From IMG/VR virus record IMGVR_UViG_3300027971_000086, positions 1 to 44,006 of that record: 44,006 nucleotides of DNA. One strand, 5' to 3'. The notes below the pieces were generated by a model that saw only the letters and a list, made by a program, of their open reading frames with translations, did not search any database and had not been told where the DNA came from. The translations under genes and the position numbers were made by a program. Source of the DNA: a virus. Of this stretch, positions 7,273-13,465 are shown one piece after another; within the stretch, counting starts at the first letter, position 1, and every line of letters starts with the position of its first letter.

Positions 7273-8457
7273 ATGTCACAACTACTAACAAGTCGTTGGC
7301 AGGAGACCAAAGAGGCCCTACTAGAAGGTCTTCAAGGTACAAAGAAATCAGTGATGGGTGTTACTTTAGAGAATACACGTAAGTATCTCGCAGAGAGCGC
7401 AACAGCTGGTGGCACATCTGCTGGCAACGTAGCAACACTAAACCGCGTGATTCTTCCAGTAATCCGTCGTGTTATGCCAACCGTTATCGCTAACGAGTTA
7501 CTAGGCGTTCAACCAATGACTGGACCAGTTGGCCAAATCCATACTCTACGTGTTCGTTATAGCGACAGTGTTGCCGGCAGTCAAGACGGCAGTATCGTTG
7601 GTGTAACAGCAGGTGAAGAGGCACTAAGCCCATTCAAGATTGCTGAGCAGTATTCCGGTGCTAGCACTGGTAAGGCTGCAAGTACAGCAGCTCTTGAAGG
7701 CGTAGCTGGAAAGCGTATGAGCATTCAAATCCTCAAGCAAACAGTTGAAGCTAAGACACGTAAGCTATCAGCTCGTTGGACATTTGAGGCAGCTCAAGAC
7801 GCACAAGCCCAACAAGGTATTGACATCGAAGCTGAAATCATGGCAGCTCTAGCACAAGAAATTACTGCTGAGATTGACCAAGAGATCCTAGCAAGCCTAA
7901 ACAGCTTGGCAGGTACAGCAGCGTTGACATACAACCAAGCACAGGTCAGTGGTACAGCCACATTCGTTGGTGACGAACATGCTGCTCTAGCAGTTCAAAT
8001 CAACCGTGTTGCAAACATCATTGCACAGCGTACACGTCGTGGCGCTGGTAACTGGGCAGTTGTAAGTCCATTTACACTAACAATTCTACAAAGCGCAACA
8101 ACATCAGCTTTTGCACGTACCACTGAAGGTACATTCGAAGCTCCAACAAACACCAAGTTTGTTGGTACACTAAACGGCGCAATGAAGATTTATGTTAACA
8201 CATATGCTCAAGATACCGCTGATATCCTTATTGGATACAAAGGTACTAGCGAAAGCGATGCAGCAGCATTCTACTGCCCATACGTTCCATTAATGAGCAG
8301 TGGTGTTGTACTAGATCCAACAACATTCGAACCAGTCGTAAGCTTTATGACACGTTACGGATATGTTGAATTAAGTAATACAGCAAGTTCTCTTGGTAAC
8401 GCAGCAGACTACCTAGGTAAGGTAGCTATTAATAGCGGAAACGTTAAGTTTAGCTAA
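7273..8457 (+). CDS. 23: Major capsid protein gp23
   Basis: This is the hexamer-forming shell protein with the HK97 fold. At 394 residues it is clearly shorter than T4 gp23 (521) and may lack the T4 insertion domain. Conserved gp23 stretches include PTVIANELLGVQPMTGPVGQ (about 77-96), GAGNWAVVSP (about 257-266), and the C-terminal block with ADILIGYKG...AAFYCPYVPLM...FEPVVSFMTRYGY. A gp21-type cleavage site LAE|S ends at Glu41, aligned with LTE|A of T4, so the mature protein would start at about residue 42. The SD AAGGAGAT lies 9 nt upstream. It is the last gene before a strong terminator. Confidence 0.97.
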   Translation: MSQLLTSRWQETKEALLEGLQGTKKSVMGVTLENTRKYLAESATAGGTSAGNVATLNRVILPVIRRVMPTVIANELLGVQPMTGPVGQIHTLRVRYSDSVAGSQDGSIVGVTAGEEALSPFKIAEQYSGASTGKAASTAALEGVAGKRMSIQILKQTVEAKTRKLSARWTFEAAQDAQAQQGIDIEAEIMAALAQEITAEIDQEILASLNSLAGTAALTYNQAQVSGTATFVGDEHAALAVQINRVANIIAQRTRRGAGNWAVVSPFTLTILQSATTSAFARTTEGTFEAPTNTKFVGTLNGAMKIYVNTYAQDTADILIGYKGTSESDAAAFYCPYVPLMSSGVVLDPTTFEPVVSFMTRYGYVELSNTASSLGNAADYLGKVAINSGNVKFS

Positions 8458-8490
8458 TCTGCATTAGTTATTTTAGAGTAACTTTTAAAA

Positions 8491-8514
8491 GGCACTATTC
8501 GTAGTGCCTTTTTT
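8491..8514 (+). terminator. Rho-independent terminator after gp23
   Basis: A perfect 7-bp stem GGCACTA/TAGTGCC with a TTCG tetraloop is followed by six T residues, and A residues precede the stem. It lies 33 nt after the gp23 stop and separates the head operon from the fibre module. Confidence 0.92.
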
Positions 8515-8521
8515 ATGACTG

Positions 8522-8529
8522 AATAAATA
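8522..8529 (+). promoter_or_regulatory. ATAAATA element, candidate late promoter
   Basis: AATAAATA, followed by G, lies directly after the gp23 terminator, where a new promoter is expected, and ends five bases before the next ATG. The nine bases AATAAATAG and the 4-nt spacing to ATG are identical to the site at 3016. Confidence 0.5.
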
Positions 8530-8534
8530 GTTGC

Positions 8535-9200
8535 ATGATAATCGAACTACATATTTTTACTAACTCCACAGTACATGCCCCATCAACAAGGCATATTGAA
8601 AATACCTATAAGTCATTTATGGATACTTTCAAATATAAAGTTAAAACTACAATTTGGTGCGATCGCAATCCCAATGTGGAAGCATCAGAGGAATATATTA
8701 ATAATTTAAAAAAAATATTTCCCATAGTCAATCATGAAGTTGGCGGACTTAGTCACGGATATCATTTAGCAGCTAAAACTAGTAATTCTGAATTTTTAAT
8801 TATGTTAGAACATGATTGGGATTTCATTGCTGAAAATATTCACCATACATTGCCGCAACTTATAGATGGCATGCGTAAGGACAATATTTTACATTTGAGA
8901 TTTAATCGTAGGCCACAAGGCAACATATCCATGGAAATGGATACGGGATTGTTGCCAGTCAAAGGTAAAGTTTTTGATTTCTGCACTACTCCATTATTGG
9001 GTAATAATCCTCATATTATTAATAGACAACGTTGGTTAGATGAAGCTACCAAACATACTCATTACATGGGGTTTGGTGGTGCATATGGTTTAGAAGAATA
9101 CTTACATGCCAGCCCTTTAATAGGTGCTCTTTATGGTCCACTAGGTCATCCCCCCACAATATATCATACGGACGGCAAACATCTAACTAGACAGTATTGA
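8535..9200 (+). CDS. Putative GT-A-fold glycosyltransferase-like protein
   Basis: A 221-residue protein. The first 45 residues (MIIELHIFTNSTVHAP... TTIWCDRNP) look like the opening of a nucleotide-sugar-binding Rossmann half. LIMLEHDWDF at about 88-97 resembles the acidic metal/nucleotide-sugar motif (DxD-like) of GT-A enzymes that ends a beta strand. HINRQ-type and GGAYGLEEYL (about 186-195) segments follow in the acceptor half. Similar short GT-like proteins are common in large phages, but neither donor nor acceptor can be read from sequence. There is no Shine-Dalgarno; the ATG follows AATAAATAG by 4 nt. It stands alone between the capsid terminator and the fibre genes. It could modify capsid or fibres, or host glycans; this is inference. 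Confidence 0.55.
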   Translation: MIIELHIFTNSTVHAPSTRHIENTYKSFMDTFKYKVKTTIWCDRNPNVEASEEYINNLKKIFPIVNHEVGGLSHGYHLAAKTSNSEFLIMLEHDWDFIAENIHHTLPQLIDGMRKDNILHLRFNRRPQGNISMEMDTGLLPVKGKVFDFCTTPLLGNNPHIINRQRWLDEATKHTHYMGFGGAYGLEEYLHASPLIGALYGPLGHPPTIYHTDGKHLTRQY

Positions 9201-9206
9201 TAAATA
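9199..9206 (+). promoter_or_regulatory. GATAAATA element, candidate late promoter for the fibre module
   Basis: GATAAATA overlaps the stop of the preceding gene. RNA starting near 9212 would carry a leader of about 60 nt with a 6-bp hairpin (9224-9241) and an AGGAGAA Shine-Dalgarno (9262-9268) before the ATG at 9273. Confidence 0.45.
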
Positions 9207-9223
9207 AATTGTCTAGATATATT

Positions 9224-9241
9224 ATGGGGTTCCCGCCCCGT
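9224..9241 (+). promoter_or_regulatory. Hairpin in the leader of the 9273 gene
   Basis: ATGGGG and CCCCGT pair around a TTCCCG loop (six pairs including one G-U). Flanking TCTAG (9212-9216) and CTAGA (about 9246-9250) could extend the structure. No T-tract follows, so it is not an intrinsic terminator. It may stabilise the transcript 5' end or affect translation. Confidence 0.35.
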
Positions 9242-9272
9242 AGGCCTAGAACGCCATTAACAGGAGAAAAAA

Positions 9273-9680
9273 ATGGGACGTCCACTAAGTAAAGATATTA
9301 ACGGTGTCAAAGTAATTGGCACATTCACCGGTGATGCAGGTATTAGAGTAGTAGGTAAATTTGGCGGCACAGTCAATACTGACTACTATATTGTCAAACA
9401 GCGTGGTGCTAAAACGTATGTTGTCACAAGAGATGGCACAACATTTCAAACTGGCGTATTAGCTGCAAGTGTGGTCAATAACGGTGATATTTTAATCACA
9501 GGTTCCACTGATAGTGGAAAAACACCTACACCAGGTGCTACACCATCAGCAGGGTCAAAGGCCATTGCCAAATTGACCAAGAGATTGGCCACTGATTTTA
9601 GTTCAAATACATATACATGGTATTTGAGCAATTATCAAGATAGCACAGGCGATTTTATTGTATTAACACCAACAACTTAA
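9273..9680 (+). CDS. Probable small virion protein, unknown function
   Basis: A 135-residue, Gly/Thr/Val-rich protein, probably all-beta, with no signal peptide or membrane segment. The opening MGRPLSKD is reminiscent of small virion-associated proteins next to fibre genes in marine T4-like phages (recalled similarity, unverified). Residues 65-95 are a Gly/Thr/Pro-rich linker (STDSGKTPTPGATPSAGSK) dividing an N-terminal beta domain from a C-terminal half ending TGDFIVLTPTT. A strong SD (CAGGAGAA) precedes the start. The next gene starts one base after its stop, so the two are probably coupled. Confidence 0.65.
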   Translation: MGRPLSKDINGVKVIGTFTGDAGIRVVGKFGGTVNTDYYIVKQRGAKTYVVTRDGTTFQTGVLAASVVNNGDILITGSTDSGKTPTPGATPSAGSKAIAKLTKRLATDFSSNTYTWYLSNYQDSTGDFIVLTPTT

Positions 9681-9681
9681 T

Positions 9682-10761
9682 ATGTCAAAAGTTCTAAGAA
9701 TTCAGGATGGTGGCTACAAGATCATAACAAAGTCTGGTAGTGAGATCAAGCTGGACACCGGTGAGTCACAGGGTAAAGTTACCATCACCGGTGATTTGTT
9801 CGTCAAAGGTAATACAACTTATTTTGATGTAGCAGATCTTAGAATTGAAGATAATATTATTGTACTAAACAAAAATGAATCCGGTGCTGGTATAACTCAC
9901 CCTGATCGTCAAGCTGGTATTATGATCGAAAGAGGCACGTTGCCTGATGTTCAATTCTTTTTTGATGAAACAATTCAACATTTTAATCCTTCTTTAGGTC
10001 TACATGGTGAAACGGTCAACGGAACATATGTTTTAAAAAATACCAACGGCAATCTCATCGGATTAAAAATTAATAGCATTAAGACTGACGGCAATAATTT
10101 AAATTTCGATCTGGGGGATGATGGTGTATTAATGGTAGATCCTTCGGGCAGTAAGGATTATAAATCTCGAGTAGGTCATATTAATAGTATTCCCAATCTT
10201 GATTTTTTGCAAAAGTACGTGGCTGCTGAAGCAGGTAATGCTCTTATTGAAAAATTATATCGTTATCAAACTCTAAGTCCAGGAGTATTTAGACAAACTG
10301 GTACAGGAATTCAATCTTTGGATTTTCAAGCAGGGGATGCCTATACTAGACTAGAATTTTCTGTGTCAGATTTACAAAGTACAAACAAAAAAATAAAAAC
10401 AATTGTTGATAATGATGGATTGTTAGTAGGTGATAATGCTCCGTCAACTGCTCCTAGGGTAAGAATCAATGGAACAGGAATTAGTACAGAAAATACCAGT
10501 TTAGAATCAGGCAACATATTTAAAATAGCACCGGAAGACGGGTTGGTAAATATCGAGTCCCAACTATCTTTTAAACAATTACCAGATACACAAATAAATC
10601 CAGATCTTATAGATGGTCGTACTTTGATATATACTAGGCAAGAGGAAAAAACTGGGGGCACTGGAATTTTTTATATAAAACAGGCGTCTGCAGGTGATAC
10701 TGTTTCCTCAGGTGAACTTATCAGTGCTACTAAAGCATTAGTTTATGGATTGATATTTTAA
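9682..10761 (+). CDS. Tail fibre/baseplate-type structural protein with a G-TT-IED module
   Basis: A 359-residue, beta-rich protein. Residues about 25-90 carry a module common in phage fibres: KVTITGDLFVKGNTTYFDV, then IEDNIIVLNKNE, then a QAGIMIERGTLPDVQFFFDE-type stretch. This module is thought to form part of trimeric fibre shafts or attachment regions. A related version occurs in the 32488 gene (INTNLYVNGTTIQVNT...TIDDSIIQTGGD). The rest (about 100-359) has no motif I can name. The start is one base after the previous stop with no strong SD, so coupled translation is likely. As a non-terminal member of the fibre run it probably serves as a fibre or connector. Confidence 0.75.
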   Translation: MSKVLRIQDGGYKIITKSGSEIKLDTGESQGKVTITGDLFVKGNTTYFDVADLRIEDNIIVLNKNESGAGITHPDRQAGIMIERGTLPDVQFFFDETIQHFNPSLGLHGETVNGTYVLKNTNGNLIGLKINSIKTDGNNLNFDLGDDGVLMVDPSGSKDYKSRVGHINSIPNLDFLQKYVAAEAGNALIEKLYRYQTLSPGVFRQTGTGIQSLDFQAGDAYTRLEFSVSDLQSTNKKIKTIVDNDGLLVGDNAPSTAPRVRINGTGISTENTSLESGNIFKIAPEDGLVNIESQLSFKQLPDTQINPDLIDGRTLIYTRQEEKTGGTGIFYIKQASAGDTVSSGELISATKALVYGLIF

Positions 10762-10770
10762 GGAATAATA

Positions 10771-11085
10771 ATGACTGTAAAAAGTACGGTACTTGACGGC
10801 ACAATTCGACCAATATTAACAGTTGCTCAAAATCAGCAATATGCTGTGACCAGTATGTTTTATTGTAGTACAGCAGTTACAGATAGTGTCTTACAGGTTT
10901 ATATTGTTGCAAGTGGTGATACTCCCAGTAATCTTAATAAAATTATACAAGATTTATTAATAACCTCGGGTGATACTTTTACTTTTGATACAGAAAAAAT
11001 TATTTTAGATTCAGGGGATTCTATTCAGGCCACTATTACTGGCGGCAGCATTAGTTGTACTGTAAGTTATGTTAGGGTTGCTTAA
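10771..11085 (+). CDS. Small beta-sandwich-like virion protein, paralogue of the 32110 gene
   Basis: A 104-residue, Thr/Ser/Val-rich, probably all-beta protein with a good SD (AAGGAA). Its C-terminal half (EKIILDSGDSIQATITGG...VSYVRV) aligns by eye with the end of the 112-residue protein at 32110 (GKLVLESGDSLRVQASSNG...VTLSIL). The two look like diverged duplicates flanking the big fibre genes. The function is unknown; a capping, decoration or fibre-accessory role is inference. The stop overlaps the next start (taATG). Confidence 0.7.
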   Translation: MTVKSTVLDGTIRPILTVAQNQQYAVTSMFYCSTAVTDSVLQVYIVASGDTPSNLNKIIQDLLITSGDTFTFDTEKIILDSGDSIQATITGGSISCTVSYVRVA

Positions 11086-11666
11086 TGAAGTTCCTTAAAA
11101 CTTATAAAATAAACAATAAAAAGGCAAAAGATAAATCTTTTATCTATAGAACTGACCAACAGCTCATTATGGATTCCGTGGTTAGTTTGCGTTTACCAAC
11201 GGGTACAGGCGATCCGAATTTTGCCCCAGGCACTCCGGAGAATCAAAGACCAAATTTACCTTATGCTCAAAATGGTCTATTAAGATATAATTTAAGTTTA
11301 GATGCTCTTGAAGTATTACAACAAGGTATATGGTATCAATTAAAAACAAAAACTCCCTTGGCTATCGTCCAGCAATCATTTATACCAACACCGGCAGATC
11401 CGATAACAGGCATTACCTATGTCGATGGTACGGAAATACATTTCGGACCTTTAAAAGGACAAGCCAATCAGGCACCTGTTGGACCACGTAATATATTAGT
11501 CTATATAGAAAACGTTCCACAAATTCCTATCACTAATTATGATTTAGTTGAAAGCACAGGATTTGTAGGCCAGCCAGGTAAAATTTATGCCCAAGGCATT
11601 TATCTTGAGTTTTCTAGCCCGGTCCCAGCTGGCAAAACTGTCACCGTTCTTCACGGATTTGACTAA
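11085..11666 (+). CDS. Fibre-type structural protein, unknown function
   Basis: A 193-residue protein coupled to the preceding gene by a one-base stop/start overlap. The segment NGLLRYNLSLDALEVLQQGIW (about 64-84) fits the G-xxRYN...E-x-xxGxW motif often seen at the N-terminal or central part of phage fibre/adhesin proteins. The second half (about 95-193) looks like a compact beta domain, with NILVYIENVPQIP and GKTVTVLHGFD near the end. No enzymatic residues are evident. Likely a virion protein of the fibre apparatus. Confidence 0.68.
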   Translation: MKFLKTYKINNKKAKDKSFIYRTDQQLIMDSVVSLRLPTGTGDPNFAPGTPENQRPNLPYAQNGLLRYNLSLDALEVLQQGIWYQLKTKTPLAIVQQSFIPTPADPITGITYVDGTEIHFGPLKGQANQAPVGPRNILVYIENVPQIPITNYDLVESTGFVGQPGKIYAQGIYLEFSSPVPAGKTVTVLHGFD

Positions 11667-11682
11667 TATATCTTTGAAATCT

Positions 11683-11690
11683 GATAAATA
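11683..11690 (+). promoter_or_regulatory. GATAAATA element, candidate late promoter for the 11807 fibre gene
   Basis: GATAAATA is centred in the 140-nt gap. Initiation near 11696 would give an untranslated leader of about 110 nt that contains several hairpins (11714-11790). Confidence 0.45.
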
Positions 11691-11806
11691 ATTTTGAACA
11701 GCCGAGGTAGTTCTTGGTTGGTCTATTTTACTGTGGTAAACCAGCAAAGAGCCCGAAAGGGATGTGAATTCGGTTAACCGTGAAACACGGGGTATAGGGG
11801 AGCGGT
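11691..11806 (+). promoter_or_regulatory. Structured 5' leader of the 11807 fibre gene
   Basis: This non-coding stretch is markedly GC-richer and more structured than its surroundings. A TTGGTT...AACCAG pairing spans roughly 11714-11744. CCC-GAAA-GGG (11752-11761) is a GNRA-capped hairpin. CCGTG-AAA-CACGG (11778-11790) is a second hairpin, partly overlapping the palindrome CGGTTAACCG (11771-11780), so alternative folds compete. The Shine-Dalgarno AGGGGA (11796-11801) lies 5 nt before the ATG. I do not recognise a known riboswitch or tRNA here. Confidence 0.45.
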
Positions 11807-13387
11807 ATGGCCATTGGTCGTATTTCAGGGCAGCTCTTAAAGGATAATTTACTTCGTGATGGAGTAAATTTACGCTTTGAGAATGACCTACTTTATCTGC
11901 TAGTCAGCGCTGAGGACGGGGACAACCACAAGGTTGGCATTAAGACTCAAAATCCATCCTATACATTAGATGTTAACGGTACTACAAGAAGTACACATAT
12001 ATTAGGCACTACTGCCGAAGTAGGCGATGTATATGTGGAAAATAATATTATTAAAAGTGTTATAGGGGATTTATATCTCCGTGGCGCTACACCTATTGAT
12101 AAAATTAAAATTGACAATGACGTTTTAATCACTGGTAATTTACACGCCACAGGAGCGATTACAGCTGACGGCGACTTAACCCTAGGTGATGCCAATACTG
12201 ATAATATTGTTTTTAATGCCGACATCAATAGTGATGTATTACCAAATATCACAGATAGATATGATTTAGGATCTTCAGATAAAAGATGGCGTTCTACTTT
12301 CCAACAAAAAATCTATGTTGGTGACATTTCAATCGAAAACTATACTATTAGTAATTTTAAAACTAATGGCAGTATTATATTGTCGGCTAATGGATCAGGT
12401 ATAATTGAATTAACCAGTTATACTAAACTTGATTCGGATTTAGAAGTACTTGGTAATATTAAGTTAGGTACAAACGGTCAAGGGCAATCCACATTGGATA
12501 CTGTTACTAGTACAGTAAATCTAGTTAATAATATAGCAACCACAGTAAATTTTGCTGGTGGTGCAACAGATATTCAGATTGGTAGTAGCACAGGTACTAC
12601 CAATGTAAACAATAATTTAGATGTCGATGGCGATGTCAATATTGATGGTGGTGATTTGACGGTGAGTACCGCAGTGTTTAATCTAGCTAATAATAATGCT
12701 ACCACAATTAACTTTGCAGGTGCCGCAACAGATATTCAAATTGGTAGTAGCGAAGGTATCACCAATGTAAACAATAATTTAGATGTTGATGGTGATGTCA
12801 ACATTGATGGTGGTGATTTAACCGTTAGCACAAGTGTGTTTAACTTGGCCAATGAAACAGCAACTACAGTGAATTTTGCTGGTGATGCAATAGACGTTCA
12901 AATTGGTAGTAGCGAAGGTATTACTAATGTAAACAATAATTTAGATGTTGATGGTGATGTCAACATTGACGGTGGTGATTTAACAGTTAGTACAAGTGTG
13001 TTTAACTTGGCCAATGAAACAGCAACTACAGTGAATTTTGCTGGTGATGCAACTAATGTTCAAATTGGTAGCGATGAAGGTGACACTAATGTCAACAATA
13101 ATTTAACTGTTGACGGTGTGACCAATGTACAAAAAGAATTAACCGTAGAGGGTGATACCACAGTTAATAGTAGATTAACTGTGGAAGGAATTGTAGACGT
13201 TAATAACAGTCTATATGTAACAGGCAGTACAGATGTAAGCCAATCATTAAATGTGCAGGGTTCGACATCAGTACAGAGAGAATTAGTAGTAGAAGGTGAT
13301 ACACAGATTAATAAAAGTTTAGCTGTGGAAGGTGAACTAAAAGCAGGTAAACTTGTTGATACAGTTATCGATTGTGGGGAGTATTAA
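11807..13387 (+). CDS. Repeat-rich tail fibre protein
   Basis: A 526-residue, Asn/Val/Asp/Gly-rich, beta-structured fibre. Residues 1-110 resemble a fibre attachment region (NPSYTLDVNGTTRSTHI is a common phage fibre segment), and DRYDLGSSDKRWRSTF at about 147-162 is another standard fibre motif. Residues 245-434 hold three full and one partial copy of a 54-residue repeat (TTVNFAG...IQIGSS...NVNNNLDVDGDVNIDGG). Residues 429-512 are seven consecutive 12-residue units of the type VxxxLxVxGxTx, suggesting a triple beta-helix or beta-spiral shaft. It ends VIDCGEY, echoing the IIDCGSF end of the 32488 protein. It has its own promoter-like element and a structured leader with a good SD. Confidence 0.85.
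   Translation: MAIGRISGQLLKDNLLRDGVNLRFENDLLYLLVSAEDGDNHKVGIKTQNPSYTLDVNGTTRSTHILGTTAEVGDVYVENNIIKSVIGDLYLRGATPIDKIKIDNDVLITGNLHATGAITADGDLTLGDANTDNIVFNADINSDVLPNITDRYDLGSSDKRWRSTFQQKIYVGDISIENYTISNFKTNGSIILSANGSGIIELTSYTKLDSDLEVLGNIKLGTNGQGQSTLDTVTSTVNLVNNIATTVNFAGGATDIQIGSSTGTTNVNNNLDVDGDVNIDGGDLTVSTAVFNLANNNATTINFAGAATDIQIGSSEGITNVNNNLDVDGDVNIDGGDLTVSTSVFNLANETATTVNFAGDAIDVQIGSSEGITNVNNNLDVDGDVNIDGGDLTVSTSVFNLANETATTVNFAGDATNVQIGSDEGDTNVNNNLTVDGVTNVQKELTVEGDTTVNSRLTVEGIVDVNNSLYVTGSTDVSQSLNVQGSTSVQRELVVEGDTQINKSLAVEGELKAGKLVDTVIDCGEY
12539..13110 (+). repeat. 162-bp (54-residue) tandem repeats in fibre gene
   Basis: The copies begin at 12539, 12701, 12863 and 13025 (the last partial), exactly 162 bp apart. 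Copies 3 and 4 share nearly identical DNA around the junctions (aatgaaacagcaactacag), pointing to recent tandem duplication; copies 1 and 2 are more diverged. Confidence 0.93.
13091..13342 (+). repeat. Seven 36-bp (12-residue) units in fibre gene
   Basis: There are seven consecutive units with no insertion: VNNNLTVDGVTN, VQKELTVEGDTT, VNSRLTVEGIVD, VNNSLYVTGSTD, VSQSLNVQGSTS, VQRELVVEGDTQ, INKSLAVEGELK. The hydrophobic positions (1, 5, 7) and Gly at 9 are invariant in character. The 54-residue repeat just upstream contains the same 12-mer (VNNNLDVDGDVN), so the shorter unit is probably the structural rung. Confidence 0.9.
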
Positions 13388-13411
13388 TAAGCAGTAATTT
13401 TAACTTTTTTT

Positions 13412-13419
13412 GGTAAATA
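13412..13419 (+). promoter_or_regulatory. GGTAAATA element, weak candidate late promoter for the giant gene
   Basis: GGTAAATA in the 78-nt gap differs at one base from the NATAAATA form seen at other gene boundaries. Initiation near 13426 would leave a 40-nt leader with an AAAAGGGA Shine-Dalgarno (13452-13459) before the ATG at 13466. Confidence 0.3.
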
Positions 13420-13465
13420 AAGAAGTTACATGAAACTTATTCATTAAATTCAAAAGGGAAATTAG

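Noticed and set aside
11691-11806. tRNA or known riboswitch in the 140-nt gap
   Set aside because: No cloverleaf with T-arm and acceptor pairing on either strand, and no motif of cobalamin, glutamine, SAM or preQ1 riboswitches that I can place.
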